Below are positions 42,105 through 51,501 of a stretch of 64,000 bases of DNA, one piece after another. Every line of letters begins with the position of its first letter. The stretch's first letter is position 1. The notes beneath the pieces were generated by a model. It was not told the origin of the DNA. It made no database searches and saw nothing but the letters and a program-made list of their open reading frames with translations. The position numbers were made by a program, and so were the translations under genes. The DNA comes from RPQJ01 sp963793005 (lineage in GTDB: Bacteria > Pseudomonadota > Gammaproteobacteria > Steroidobacterales > Steroidobacteraceae), in assembly GCA_963793005.1 (NCBI GenBank), contig CAWBYP010000002.1:1674001-1738000 (forward strand), given 5' to 3'.

Positions 42105-44084
42105 ATGGCGGGCAACGTACTTTCGCAGATCCTTATTCTTCTCGCGGGCTCAGTGCTGGTGCTGAGCATGGTGCGACGCTTCGCCCTGCCCCCGATACTG
42201 GGTTACCTGCTGGTGGGAATGCTGCTCGGGCCGCACGCGCTCGGCCTGGCCTCGGATGACGAGTCCGTTGCGATGCTTGCCGAGTTCGGCGTCGTATTCC
42301 TGGTCTTCACGCTGGGCCTGGAGTTTTCGCTGGCACGGATGATCGCGATGAAATCCGAGGTGCTGGGCATCGGCGGCCTGCAGATGGTGCTGGTCACCGC
42401 AGCGACCGGCAGCTGCGCGTGGGCGTTCGGGCTGGAGCCGGTCGCGGCCATCGTGGTGGGTGGCGCGCTCGCGATGTCGTCCACCGCCATCATCGTTCGG
42501 CAACTGGGCGAGGAGCTGGAGATCAACCGGACGCATTCGCGGCTTGCGGTCGGGATCCTGCTGTTCCAGGACCTGGCGTTTGCGCCACTGCTCGCGCTCG
42601 CGACGTCGCTTGGCCAGGCGGACCAGGTCGTGGGGCCCGCATGGTTCCTGAACATGGCCGGGCGTGCTGTCGCCGCACTGGTGGTGGTGCTGGTGGCGGG
42701 CCGCTGGGTACTGCGCCCGTTGTTCCACGAGATCGCAAAGCACCGCAGCAGCGAGACATTCACGTTGACCGTGCTGTTCGTGGTGCTGGGCGGGGCCTGG
42801 GCGACTCACGAACTGGGCCTTTCCATGGCTCTCGGCGCATTCCTTGCGGGAATGCTGCTCGCCGAGACCGAGTTCAGGCACCAGACCGAGGCGGTCATCA
42901 AGCCGTTCCAGGACATCCTGCTCGGCCTGTTCTTCGTTTCCGTGGGCATGCTGCTCAATCTCCGGCTGCTGGTGGCCCAGCTGCCGCTGATCCTGGCGCT
43001 GCTCATCGGCCTGCTGCTGCTGAAGGCGGCGATCGTTACGCTGATCGTGCGGCGGTTCGTGCCCAATGCACGCAAGGCGCTGCGCACTGCGATCGTGGTT
43101 GCCATGGGCGGCGAGTTCGGCTTCGCACTGCTGACCCTGCTGCTCAAGGGTCGCATGGACGATGCGGAAATCGTCCAGCCGTTGCTCACCGCCGTGGCAC
43201 TCAGCATGCTGGTCGGGCCGCTGCTGGTCCGCTACAACGGACGCATTGCCGACTTCATCCTGCGTCGACAGTCTGTCGAACCATCCGAGGCCGTGCTGGA
43301 GACGGTCGCAACCCGGCAGCTCGCCGAGCGTGACCACGTGATCATCTGCGGGTTCGGGCGCGTCGGCCAGAACCTCGCGCGCGTGCTCGAGCAGCGGGGC
43401 CTGGAGTACATCGCGATCGACCAGGATCCGTTCCGGGTGCGCGACGCACGCCAGGCCGGCGACCCGGTCGTTTACGGCGACACTGCCGAAACCGAAGTGC
43501 TGCGCTCGCTGGGGCTCGACCGGGCCAGCGTGCTGGTCATTTCATTCGACAGCCCGGAGACCGCGCTCAGGATCGTGCGCAGGGTGCGTCGGTTGCGCGC
43601 CGACCTGCCCGTCCTGGTGCGCACCGAGGACGACGCAAAGCTCGACGTGCTGCAGGCGGCGGGCGCGACGGAAGTGATCCCGGCAACATTCGAGACCAGC
43701 TTGTCGCTCGTCTCCCACGTGCTGCTGTGCCTCAAGGTACCGGCGCAGGAGGTCCTCGAGGTGACCGAGAACATCCGCCATGACCGCTATTCGATCCTGC
43801 GCAACGTGTTCCGCAAGCACGACGCCAGGCATCTCGACGAAGACCACCCGCTGCGGCAGCAGTTGCGCACCGTCATCCTGCCGCCGGGGGCTCGGGCCGT
43901 CGGCCGGACCATCAGGGAACTGAAACTGGACCAGGGCGAGGTGCGCATCAACGGGCTTCGCCGCGACGGCATCGTGGGCAGGAATCCGGATCCGGATACC
44001 AAGCTTCGCGAGGGGGATGTGGTCATCCTGTGGGGAACCCCGGAGCGCCTCGAGCAGGAAGAAAGCCGGCTGCTGATGGGCTGA
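42105..44084 (+). CDS. Kef-type monovalent cation:proton antiporter (CPA2) with RCK domain
   Basis: This is a 659-residue protein from the ATG at 42105 (AGGTGAGG ribosome site just upstream; a GTG at 42096 is in frame). The membrane half has FALPPILGYLLVGMLLGPHA, LGLEFSLARM and the ion-site region VGILLFQDLAFAPLLAL. The cytoplasmic half has a TrkA-N Rossmann domain (HVIICGFGRVGQNLARVLEQ) and a TrkA-C domain at the end (ARAVGRTIRELKLDQGEV). It likely exchanges potassium for protons under nucleotide control. Whether it is glutathione-gated like KefB/C cannot be told. Confidence 0.9.
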   Translation: MAGNVLSQILILLAGSVLVLSMVRRFALPPILGYLLVGMLLGPHALGLASDDESVAMLAEFGVVFLVFTLGLEFSLARMIAMKSEVLGIGGLQMVLVTAATGSCAWAFGLEPVAAIVVGGALAMSSTAIIVRQLGEELEINRTHSRLAVGILLFQDLAFAPLLALATSLGQADQVVGPAWFLNMAGRAVAALVVVLVAGRWVLRPLFHEIAKHRSSETFTLTVLFVVLGGAWATHELGLSMALGAFLAGMLLAETEFRHQTEAVIKPFQDILLGLFFVSVGMLLNLRLLVAQLPLILALLIGLLLLKAAIVTLIVRRFVPNARKALRTAIVVAMGGEFGFALLTLLLKGRMDDAEIVQPLLTAVALSMLVGPLLVRYNGRIADFILRRQSVEPSEAVLETVATRQLAERDHVIICGFGRVGQNLARVLEQRGLEYIAIDQDPFRVRDARQAGDPVVYGDTAETEVLRSLGLDRASVLVISFDSPETALRIVRRVRRLRADLPVLVRTEDDAKLDVLQAAGATEVIPATFETSLSLVSHVLLCLKVPAQEVLEVTENIRHDRYSILRNVFRKHDARHLDEDHPLRQQLRTVILPPGARAVGRTIRELKLDQGEVRINGLRRDGIVGRNPDPDTKLREGDVVILWGTPERLEQEESRLLMG

Positions 44085-44110
44085 CCGGCCGGTTGGTCGC
44101 GGCCGACCGA

Positions 44111-44147
44111 CACGCCCCGCGCTGGGGCGTGATATTAATAGTAATAT
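44111..44147 (+). repeat. Hairpin followed by an AT-rich palindrome downstream of the antiporter gene
   Basis: A GC stem CACGCCCC-GCGCT-GGGGCGTG (44111-44131) may act as a weak terminator, but no T run follows. It is directly followed by ATATTA-ATAG-TAATAT (44132-44147), a perfect six-base inverted repeat in an unusually AT-rich stretch that could be a regulator site. Confidence 0.55.
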
Positions 44148-44244
44148 AAAACAGTTAGTTACAAGAAAAGACTGCGTTCTGAATCTCGCGGAGGCCAGTA
44201 CGCATCGGGAGATCCATCCACGGATATATACAAACGTTTATTTA

Positions 44245-44273
44245 TTGACACTACGTCAGCACGTACTGATGAT
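44245..44273 (+). promoter_or_regulatory. TetR-gene promoter with internal operator, leaderless
   Basis: A consensus -35 TTGACA (44245-44250) is followed by a 17-base spacer and GATGAT (44268-44273). The expected transcript start coincides with the ATG at 44280, so the messenger would be leaderless. The repeat TCAG-CACGTA-CTGA (44256-44269) fills the spacer and is a plausible autoregulatory operator for the TetR protein. Confidence 0.6.
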
Positions 44274-44279
44274 AACGCC

Positions 44280-44930
44280 ATGTCCTACATCAGCGAACGC
44301 CGCCTCGAAGAGCGCGACCGGCGCCGGACCGAGATCGTGGACGCCGCCGACGCGCTGTATGCGGAGGCCGGCTGGGACACGATCACGATGGAACAGGTGG
44401 CCCGGCGTGCGCGCCTCAGCCGCGCGCTCGTCTACGTCTATTTCAAGGACAAGTCCGACCTGCACCTGGCGCTGGTCGAGCGTGCGCTCGACACGCTCAG
44501 GACGAGGTTCGCTTCGGCACGCACCGGCAGGGGCTGCGGGCTCGACGAAATCGAGGCCATTGGCCGAGCTTACGTCGCCTTCTCGCACGAGATGCCGCAC
44601 TACTACGACGCGTGTTCACGCTACCAGTCGCACGCCTGTGGTGAAGAGTGCGCCGCTGCCACGGTTCCGCCGAATGAAGCCGCGTGCATGCAGGCAGGGC
44701 ATCGCGTGCACGAGACAATTGTCGATTCGCTGAACCGGGGCGTCGAGGATGGCTCGGTTCGCGCCGACCTCGGCGAACCGTACGTGACCGCACTCGCGCT
44801 GTGGGCATTCACGCATGGCGTGATCCAGATCGCATCGAGCAAGCGAGGGCAGATCGAGCACGAGGGCATCCCTGTCCAGCAGTTCATCGATCATTCGTTC
44901 GCGCTGGTTCTCGGCGGGCTGCGTCCATGA
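44280..44930 (+). CDS. TetR-family repressor of the efflux operon
   Basis: This is a 216-residue TetR regulator. The helix-turn-helix lies in the first 60 residues (TEIVDAADALYAEAGWDTIT, then MEQVARRARLSRALVYVYFK). The ligand domain is unusually rich in cysteine (ACSRYQSHACGEECAA, then a further Cys near PPNEAACMQ). No ribosome site is visible before the ATG, in line with a leaderless transcript. The stop overlaps the next gene, so the regulator is the first gene of the efflux operon it presumably controls. Confidence 0.88.
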   Translation: MSYISERRLEERDRRRTEIVDAADALYAEAGWDTITMEQVARRARLSRALVYVYFKDKSDLHLALVERALDTLRTRFASARTGRGCGLDEIEAIGRAYVAFSHEMPHYYDACSRYQSHACGEECAAATVPPNEAACMQAGHRVHETIVDSLNRGVEDGSVRADLGEPYVTALALWAFTHGVIQIASSKRGQIEHEGIPVQQFIDHSFALVLGGLRP

Positions 44931-46516
44931 GTCCTGGACGAATCATGGCAACGCTGCTTCTGTCTGTCCGTCGTCCAGCGAGCCTGCCGAGGCCGGTCCC
45001 CCGGCGCCTGGCTGCCCTGGCGGTGTTGACTGTCAGCGTCGCGCAGGCGCAGGTCGTGCCCGTGCCGCCGACGTCTGTCGTGGCCGCCGACGCGCTGTCG
45101 ACGATGACGCAGCTCGCGCCCGCAACGACGGACAGCCAGCCAGCCGGAACGGTGGAAGACGGCCTGCGGCAGGTGCTCGACGACGCGCTCACGGCGAACC
45201 TCGAACTGCGCGCAGGAACTGCCGGAGTGCAGCAGCGAGTTGCGGCGCTCGACCGCGCGCGCGCGCGCTACCTGCCCGTGCTCGACTTCGACGCGCGCTA
45301 CTCGGTCGCCGACGGCGGCCGAACGATCGATTTTCCGGTTGGCGACCTATTGAACCCGGTCTACCAGACGCTCGACGACCTGCTGGTCCAGTCCGGGCAG
45401 CCTGCTACCTTCCCGCGTGTTAAGAACCAGCAGATCAGCCTGCTGCTGCCGCAGGAGCAGAACACGCGCCTGGTACTCGCGCAGCCGCTCTACGAGCCGC
45501 GCCTCGCGCCAGCCGTCGAGGGGAACAGGCAGAACCTGAATCGCGCCGAGGCGGATTTTTCCGGTCTACGAACACGAGTGATCCGCGACACGAAGGTCGC
45601 GTATTACGAGTGGCTTGCTGCCCAGCAGCAGGCGCTGGTCTTCGATGCGACGCTGGAACTCGCAAGGGCTAACCTTGCAGCCAACGAAAGCCTGTATCGC
45701 AACGGGCGCATCACGCGCGATCTCGTCTACCGTGCCGAGGCAGACCTGCTTGAAATCGAGCAGAACCGCCTCGCCGCCGTGAGCCGCGTTGCGGTCGCAC
45801 GCAGCTACGTCAACCTGTTGCGCAACTACCCGCTCTCTGCGCAGGTGCCTGGGGCGAGTATCGACCAGGCGACAGTCGAGCGTTTCCGTAACCGTGTGAT
45901 CCGGCGCCTGGCCGGCCGACGGCTCGACGTCCCGGTCATGCAGCAGGTCGCCACGGAGCGTCGCGCGGAGATCCAGAGCCTCGACGCCGCCATCGCCGGC
46001 AGCCTTGCAGAGCAGGACCTGGCACGCGCCGCGTTCAAGCCGACGCTGGCACTCGGCGCCGAGGCAGGCATCCAGGGCGAGGACTACGGCTTTGGCCAGG
46101 ACGAACGATACGTGCTCGCGTCGATCGTACTGCGCTGGAATGCGTTCCGTGGCGGTGCCGACCAGGCTGCGCTCGACGAGGCGCGTGCGCTGACCGAGCA
46201 ACTGCGCGCCACGCGCGACCTGGCAACACAGCAGGTGCAACTCGAAGTGCAGCGTGCACTGGAGCGACTCCAGGTCGCGGACGCGTCTATCGGCACGGCC
46301 GAGAAGCGCGCGCAGGCCGCCGAAGCCGGGTTCCGCATCGCCGCTCGAAAGCGCGACCTGGGCCAGATCAACCAGGCTGATTTCATAGACTCCCGGCGCA
46401 CACTCACCGACGCCCAGCTCAACCTAAACCGGGTGCGCACCGAGTTCCTCGGGCGCCTCGCGGAACTCGAATTTGCCATCGGCGACCCGCACGCGGCCGA
46501 CGAGGATTACCAGTGA
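44927..46516 (+). CDS. TolC-family outer-membrane efflux protein
   Basis: This is a 529-residue outer-membrane channel protein. A long signal region (about 1-42, ending LTVSVAQAQVV) is followed by two repeats of the OEP fold; motifs include VLDDALTANLELRAGTAGV, VAALDRARARYLPVLDFDAR and AAFKPTLALGAEAGIQGED. The ATG at 44927 overlaps the TetR stop; an ATG at 44945 could also serve and gives a shorter signal. It forms the outer-membrane part of the tripartite pump with the next two genes. Confidence 0.88.
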   Translation: MSPGRIMATLLLSVRRPASLPRPVPRRLAALAVLTVSVAQAQVVPVPPTSVVAADALSTMTQLAPATTDSQPAGTVEDGLRQVLDDALTANLELRAGTAGVQQRVAALDRARARYLPVLDFDARYSVADGGRTIDFPVGDLLNPVYQTLDDLLVQSGQPATFPRVKNQQISLLLPQEQNTRLVLAQPLYEPRLAPAVEGNRQNLNRAEADFSGLRTRVIRDTKVAYYEWLAAQQQALVFDATLELARANLAANESLYRNGRITRDLVYRAEADLLEIEQNRLAAVSRVAVARSYVNLLRNYPLSAQVPGASIDQATVERFRNRVIRRLAGRRLDVPVMQQVATERRAEIQSLDAAIAGSLAEQDLARAAFKPTLALGAEAGIQGEDYGFGQDERYVLASIVLRWNAFRGGADQAALDEARALTEQLRATRDLATQQVQLEVQRALERLQVADASIGTAEKRAQAAEAGFRIAARKRDLGQINQADFIDSRRTLTDAQLNLNRVRTEFLGRLAELEFAIGDPHAADEDYQ

Positions 46517-47571
46517 CCAGGATCATCATTCCGCTGGCGGTCGCCGGCCTGCTGCTCACGGCCTGCGGCCGCGAGTCCCCGTCGCAACCAGCTGCACCGG
46601 GTAGCGCTGCGCCGGTACGCACCTCACCTGTCGAGAGCGTGCAGCTACCGGGTTCGGTGAGATCGGTCGGGGTCCTGGAGCCGCGCGACGAAATCCGGCT
46701 TTCCTTCAAGGTCGGGGGCGTAGTCGATACGGTAAGCGTCGACGTCGGCGACCGTGTCCGGCGCGGGCAACTGCTCGCGACCATCAAGCGCGCGGAAGTC
46801 GACGCCGCGATGAACCAGGCGAGCGAGGCGGCCGAGAAGGCGCGGCGCGACCTCGAGCGCGGGCGGCGCTTGAAGGCCGACGAGGTCGCGACCGAAGAGC
46901 AGGTGCAGGACCTGGCCACCGCTTACAGCGTTGCGCGCTCGAACCTCGATGCCGCCCGGTTCAACGCGCGTTACGCCAGCATCGAGGCTCCGCAGGATGC
47001 GGTCGTGCTGCAGCGGCTTGCCGATCCCAGCGAGCTGGTGCAGCCCGGACAGCCGGTGCTGCTGCTTGGCGGCACGTCGGGAGGCTGGCTGATTCGCACT
47101 GCGCTCGCGGATCGCGACGCAGTACGCGTCAACGCGGGCGATGTCGCAATGATTTCGTTCGACGCGTTCCCGGGCCGTGAGTTCACCGGCCGGGTAACGC
47201 GTATCGGCTCCAGCGCGGACCCGCACACCGGCACATTTGACGTCGAGATCGAGGTGATGCCGGACGGTGCCAGGTTTGCGCGCGGCCTGGTCGCAAGAGT
47301 GTCGCTTGCCGTAAGCGACGCGGCGCAGTCGAAGCCCCAGACGGTGGTGCCGCTCACCGCGATCGTGGAAGCGAACGGCAAGCAGGCCATCGTGTACGTG
47401 CTCGATCCACAGCAGGGCGTCTCGCACCGCAGGGAGGTCACGGTCGGATCGATCACCGGGGACCGCGTGGTCATTGCCACCGGGCTCCAGGCAGGGGAGC
47501 TTGTCATCAGCGACGGGGCGGCATGGCTCAACGATGGCAAGCCAGTCCGAGTAATCGGGCAGCCAGGCTGA
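46513..47571 (+). CDS. RND efflux periplasmic adaptor lipoprotein
   Basis: This is a 352-residue membrane-fusion protein with lipobox LLTAC (Cys18). The barrel-sandwich motif is RLSFKVGGVVDTVSVDVGDR, the alpha-hairpin runs about 95-150, and the beta-barrel has FTGRVTRIGSSADPHTGTFD. The start is GTG at 46513 overlapping the tolC stop. It bridges the inner-membrane pump (next gene) and the outer-membrane channel. Confidence 0.9.
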   Translation: MTRIIIPLAVAGLLLTACGRESPSQPAAPGSAAPVRTSPVESVQLPGSVRSVGVLEPRDEIRLSFKVGGVVDTVSVDVGDRVRRGQLLATIKRAEVDAAMNQASEAAEKARRDLERGRRLKADEVATEEQVQDLATAYSVARSNLDAARFNARYASIEAPQDAVVLQRLADPSELVQPGQPVLLLGGTSGGWLIRTALADRDAVRVNAGDVAMISFDAFPGREFTGRVTRIGSSADPHTGTFDVEIEVMPDGARFARGLVARVSLAVSDAAQSKPQTVVPLTAIVEANGKQAIVYVLDPQQGVSHRREVTVGSITGDRVVIATGLQAGELVISDGAAWLNDGKPVRVIGQPG

Positions 47572-47577
47572 CGCCGC

Positions 47578-50500
47578 ATGCGCATCTGGGCATTCTGCGT
47601 CCGGCGCTGGCAGTTCACGCTGGTGATGTTCGGGCTGCTGGCCGCCGTCGGCGTCAATTCGCTGCTGAGCATACCGCTCTCCGAGGACCCGGAATTCCAC
47701 GTGCCAATTCCCACCGTCGTCGCCGTATACCCCGGCGCCGATCCAGTGGACATGGAGAGGCTCGTGGTGCAGCCGATCGAGGATGCGATCAACGAGCTCG
47801 ATGACATCAAGAAGATCGACAGTCGTTCGATGGACGGTGTCGGCGTCATCCAGCCCGAATTCAGCTGGGACACCGACCCGGACGACAAGTACGACGAGGT
47901 CGTGCGGGAGGTAAACCGCATTCGCGCCGACCTGCCCGCCGGCCTTGCATCCCTGGAGGTTCGCAAGGCGGGTTCGGGCCTGGTGAACATCGTCCAGTTC
48001 GCGCTGGTGAGCGAGGACGCCAGCTACCGCGAGCTGCACCGGCTCGCCAAGGACCTGAGCGATTCGATCGAGACCGTGCCCGGCGTACGCCGCAGCGAAT
48101 TCTGGGCCGTTCCGGAACCCGAGGTACGCATCGCGATCGACCTCGAGCGCATGGGTCGATCGGGCGTCTCGCTCACGCAGGTGGAGCAGGCGGTGCGCGG
48201 CGGCAATGCCACGGTACCGGGCGGCGCGGTGGACGTGGGCCTGCGCAAGTACAACCTCAAGACGTCGGGCGGTTACGACTCGCTCGACGAGATTGCCGAG
48301 ACCATCGTCGCCAGCCGTGGCGGCCGGGTCGTGAAGCTGCGCGACGTCGCCGAGGTCAGCTGGGAGGCCACCGAGGAGCGCTACGTCGGACGGTTCAATG
48401 GCCAGCGGGCCGTGTTCGTGACGGCAAATGCAAAAGATGCGGTCAACGTCTTCGAGGTGCGGGACGGGATCTACTCGAAGGTGCAGGCGTTCGAGCAGCA
48501 ACTGCCGGACGGGGTCAGCATCGAGTACGGTTTCGACCAGAGCCGAAACGTCAGTCACCGGCTGACACGGCTCGGCATCGACTTCGCGATCGCGATTGCG
48601 CTCGTGTCGCTGACGCTGCTACCGCTCGGCCTGCGCGCTGCCACGGTGGTGATGATCTCCATCCCGCTGTCGCTGTCGATCGGCCTCTCGGTGCTCTATT
48701 TCACGGGGTTTTCACTGAACCAGCTGTCGATCGCCGGGTTCGTGCTTGCACTGGGCCTGCTGGTGGACGACTCGATCGTGGTCGTGGAAAACATCGCGCG
48801 CTTCCTGCGTGCCGGCCACACGCGGTTCGAGGCCGCGATCGCCGCCACCGACCAGATCGCGCTCGCGGTGCTCGGCTGCACCGCGACGCTGCTCTTCGCA
48901 TTTCTCCCACTGCTGTTCCTGCCCGAGGGCGCCGGCAAGTTCATACGGTCGTTGCCCGCCGCGGTCCTCTATACGGTGCTCGCGTCGCTGTTCGTCGCGC
49001 TTACCGTCATCCCGTTCCTTGCCAGCCGGATCCTGCGACCCGAGGGCGAGGCCGGTGAGGGCAACCGCGCCTTGAAGGCCCTGATGTCGGTCATCCATCG
49101 CGTCTATTCACCGGCACTCAGGCTGGCCCTCGCGAATCCGCGCCGCACGCTGCTCGCGGCGCTGGCATTCGTGGCGGCATCGCTGGCGCTGGTGCCGCTG
49201 ATCGGCTCGAGCCTTTTCCCGCCTGCCGACATTCCGCAGTTCCGGATAACGATCGAGGCTTCCGACGGCGCGAGCCTCGAGGACACTGATCGCGCGCTCA
49301 GGTTCGTGGAGGACGAACTGGCTGCTCGTCCCGAAATCAAGCACTGGTTCGCCAACCTCGGCCGCGGGAACCCGCGCGTCTACTACAACATTTTCCCCGA
49401 GGAAACCAACGCGAACGTCGCCGAAGTGTTTGTCGAACTGCACGAGTTCGACCCGCGTCGCAGCCCCGCGCTCTACGAGGATCTACGTGGCAAGTTTGCG
49501 GATTTCCCGGGTGCGCGAATCCTGGTGGAGTCGTACAGGAACGGGCCGCCGATCAATGCGCCAATCGAGGTCGCCATCTCAGGCCCTGATCTCGGCCAGT
49601 TGCGCGAGCTGGCAGGGAAAGTCGCGGCCCTGATCGAGGCCACGCCGGGCGCGCGCGACGTGGAGAACCCGCTTAGACGGCGGCGCACCGACCTGGACCT
49701 GCGGATCGACACTCAGAAGGCCGCGTTGCTCGGAGTTTCGCCGGTGGAGGCGGATCGAACCGTGCGCGCCGCGGTCGCGGGACTCGGCGCCGGCAAGTTC
49801 CGCGAAGCGGACGGCGACGAGTACGACATTACGCTGAGGCTGCCGATGAACGGCCGGCAGACGCTCGATGCCTTGAACCTGATCGAGGTGGCGTCCGTGT
49901 CCGGCCAGCCGGTCCCGCTGAGGCAGATATCGTCGCCGGAATTCACGGCGGACGTAAGCGAGATCGAGCGCCACGACCGCGAGCGGCAGGTGGTACTGAG
50001 CGCGTACCCGGCCGCGGGCTACAACACCGGCAAGGTGACGCGGGCGGTGTTCGAGCGGCTCGGTGAGATCGAACTGCCGACGGGCTACGCGTTCCGGGCC
50101 GGGGGCGAGGCTGAAGCACAACAGGAGAGTTTCGGCGGAATGGGCACGGCCGTGCTGGTCGCCGTGTTCGGGATACTTGCGGTGCTGATCCTGGAGTTCG
50201 GCAGCTTCCGCTCCATGCTGATCGTTGCGGGCGTGATACCGCTCGGCGTCGCAGGCGGATTGCTGGCACTGCTGGCGACCGGCTACACGCTGTCGTTCAC
50301 CGCGACGATCGGTCTCATCGCGCTGATCGGCATCGAGATCAAGAATTCCATCCTGCTGGTGGACTTCACCAACCAGTTGCGCGAGCAGGGCGTGCCGCTG
50401 GACGAGGCGATCGAGCGCGCCGGCGAAGTCCGGTTCCTGCCGATCCTGCTCACCTCCGCGACCGCGATCGGCGGACTGCTGCCGCTGGCCGTGCAGGGAT

Positions 50501-50652
50501 CCGGACTCTATTCGCCGCTGGCGATCGTGATCATCGGCGGACTGCTCTCGTCCACGCTGCTCGGTCGACTGGCGACACCGGTGATGTACAAGTTGCTGCC
50601 GCCCGCGATCGCGACGAAGTGGCCGGCGGGCGTGACGATTCAACAGGAGTAG
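47578..50652 (+). CDS. RND-family efflux permease
   Basis: This is a 1024-residue inner-membrane pump with the usual twelve helices and two large periplasmic loops. Motifs include EDPEFHVPIPTVVAVYPGAD, the duplicated helix-4 region SIAGFVLALGLLVDDSIVVV and, in the second half, ATIGLIALIGIEIKNSILLV. The LVDDSIV form with paired aspartates indicates proton coupling of the HAE type. It is slightly shorter than AcrB and resembles HAE-2/MexK-like pumps. The substrate is unknown. Confidence 0.93.
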   Translation: MRIWAFCVRRWQFTLVMFGLLAAVGVNSLLSIPLSEDPEFHVPIPTVVAVYPGADPVDMERLVVQPIEDAINELDDIKKIDSRSMDGVGVIQPEFSWDTDPDDKYDEVVREVNRIRADLPAGLASLEVRKAGSGLVNIVQFALVSEDASYRELHRLAKDLSDSIETVPGVRRSEFWAVPEPEVRIAIDLERMGRSGVSLTQVEQAVRGGNATVPGGAVDVGLRKYNLKTSGGYDSLDEIAETIVASRGGRVVKLRDVAEVSWEATEERYVGRFNGQRAVFVTANAKDAVNVFEVRDGIYSKVQAFEQQLPDGVSIEYGFDQSRNVSHRLTRLGIDFAIAIALVSLTLLPLGLRAATVVMISIPLSLSIGLSVLYFTGFSLNQLSIAGFVLALGLLVDDSIVVVENIARFLRAGHTRFEAAIAATDQIALAVLGCTATLLFAFLPLLFLPEGAGKFIRSLPAAVLYTVLASLFVALTVIPFLASRILRPEGEAGEGNRALKALMSVIHRVYSPALRLALANPRRTLLAALAFVAASLALVPLIGSSLFPPADIPQFRITIEASDGASLEDTDRALRFVEDELAARPEIKHWFANLGRGNPRVYYNIFPEETNANVAEVFVELHEFDPRRSPALYEDLRGKFADFPGARILVESYRNGPPINAPIEVAISGPDLGQLRELAGKVAALIEATPGARDVENPLRRRRTDLDLRIDTQKAALLGVSPVEADRTVRAAVAGLGAGKFREADGDEYDITLRLPMNGRQTLDALNLIEVASVSGQPVPLRQISSPEFTADVSEIERHDRERQVVLSAYPAAGYNTGKVTRAVFERLGEIELPTGYAFRAGGEAEAQQESFGGMGTAVLVAVFGILAVLILEFGSFRSMLIVAGVIPLGVAGGLLALLATGYTLSFTATIGLIALIGIEIKNSILLVDFTNQLREQGVPLDEAIERAGEVRFLPILLTSATAIGGLLPLAVQGSGLYSPLAIVIIGGLLSSTLLGRLATPVMYKLLPPAIATKWPAGVTIQQE

Positions 50653-50713
50653 CTGCGCGCAGGCGAGTGGGCCTCGTGTGGCGCGCCCTGCGCCCGAGCG
50701 CATTGCCCGGCGG

Positions 50714-51079
50714 TTATTCGCTTTTTTCTTTCCTGCCGTCGAGCAGGTCTGCCGCGTCGAATCCGAGCCGCTCTATGGTGGCGACAACCCGCGGCCATTC
50801 GTGCTCCAGGAAACGCTGCCGCTCGCCCTTCAGCAGTTGCGTCCTCGCGCCTTCCGTCACGAACATTCCCCGCCCTCGTCGCTTCTCGACGAGTCGTTCA
50901 TCAACCAGTTGCTGGTAGCCCTTCAGGACCGTGAGCGGATTGAGCGAGAACTCCGCGGCCACGCTCCTGACCGATGGCAGAGCGTCACCGTCGGTGAGTA
51001 CCCCTTCGAGGATCATCGCCACCACCTTGTCGCGAAGCTGGCGGTAGATCGGCTGGCCATCGTTCCAGTTTGAGTCCAT
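50714..51079 (-). CDS. GntR-family (YtrA-type) transcriptional regulator
   Basis: This is a 121-residue short GntR protein: DNA-binding wing helix PIYRQLRDKVVAMILEGVLT, LPSVRSVAAEFSLNPLTVLK, and GYQQLVDERLVEKRRGRGMF. It lacks a large ligand domain, ending in a short helical tail, as in the YtrA subfamily. Such regulators usually control the operon they belong to, often membrane transport genes. The only gene between it and the palindrome at 51330 is a 51-residue membrane peptide on the same strand. Confidence 0.88.
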   Translation of the reverse strand: MDSNWNDGQPIYRQLRDKVVAMILEGVLTDGDALPSVRSVAAEFSLNPLTVLKGYQQLVDERLVEKRRGRGMFVTEGARTQLLKGERQRFLEHEWPRVVATIERLGFDAADLLDGRKEKSE

Positions 51080-51143
51080 TCGGCGGGGGCTCGGTGCTGT
51101 CCTGAACTACTGTAGCAGAACACTGATCACCGGCCTCCGGTTG

Positions 51144-51299
51144 TCAGTTGCCGACCTTGGCCGTGGAATTCCCAGCCGCGTCGAGGACCGTTGGCGTGAT
51201 GGCCTTCGTCACCAACGACCCCGACGCGACCGTGAATCCTGCAACTGCCCAGACGATCCCTGCAAAGATCGTTGCCAGAAGCCTGCTCCCTGCGCTCAT
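51144..51299 (-). CDS. Small single-pass membrane peptide (51 residues)
   Basis: This frame begins MSAGSRLLATIFAGIVWAVA, continues GFTVASGSLVTKAITP and ends in a short polar tail TVLDAAGNSTAKVGN. Residues 7-29 form one convincing membrane helix or signal anchor. It has an ATG and lies between a strong dyad (51330-51351) and the GntR gene on the same strand, 64 bases upstream of the latter. No family is recognised, and coding is inferred from the helix, codon pattern and placement. Confidence 0.55.
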   Translation of the reverse strand: MSAGSRLLATIFAGIVWAVAGFTVASGSLVTKAITPTVLDAAGNSTAKVGN

Positions 51300-51329
51300 T
51301 CTCGTATGTCCCGTGCACTAAATTTGTTG

Positions 51330-51351
51330 GTGTTATAGTTAACTACAACAC
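51330..51351. promoter_or_regulatory. Palindromic operator, probably for the GntR regulator
   Basis: Two 11-base halves, GTGTTATAGTT and AACTACAACAC, mirror each other with one mismatch, centred between 51340 and 51341. On the plus strand it contains an extended -10 (TGTTATAGT) that could serve mdh. On the minus strand TATAAC could serve the small peptide and gntR. The 150 bases from here to mdh (51352-51501) hold only the mdh ribosome site and no other feature I can support. Confidence 0.65.
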
Positions 51352-51501
51352 TAATGTCTTTGCAAGCCCGAATTGCGTGACGGCAGACACGTATCAGGCT
51401 GCCAGCGACCACGCGCTAATATTCCGGTCCCGCCGGACGCCGGACCCAGCAATGTGGCCCTCGCCGGCCTGCGGCCATCGGATCACCAGCGGAGAGACCT
51501 C

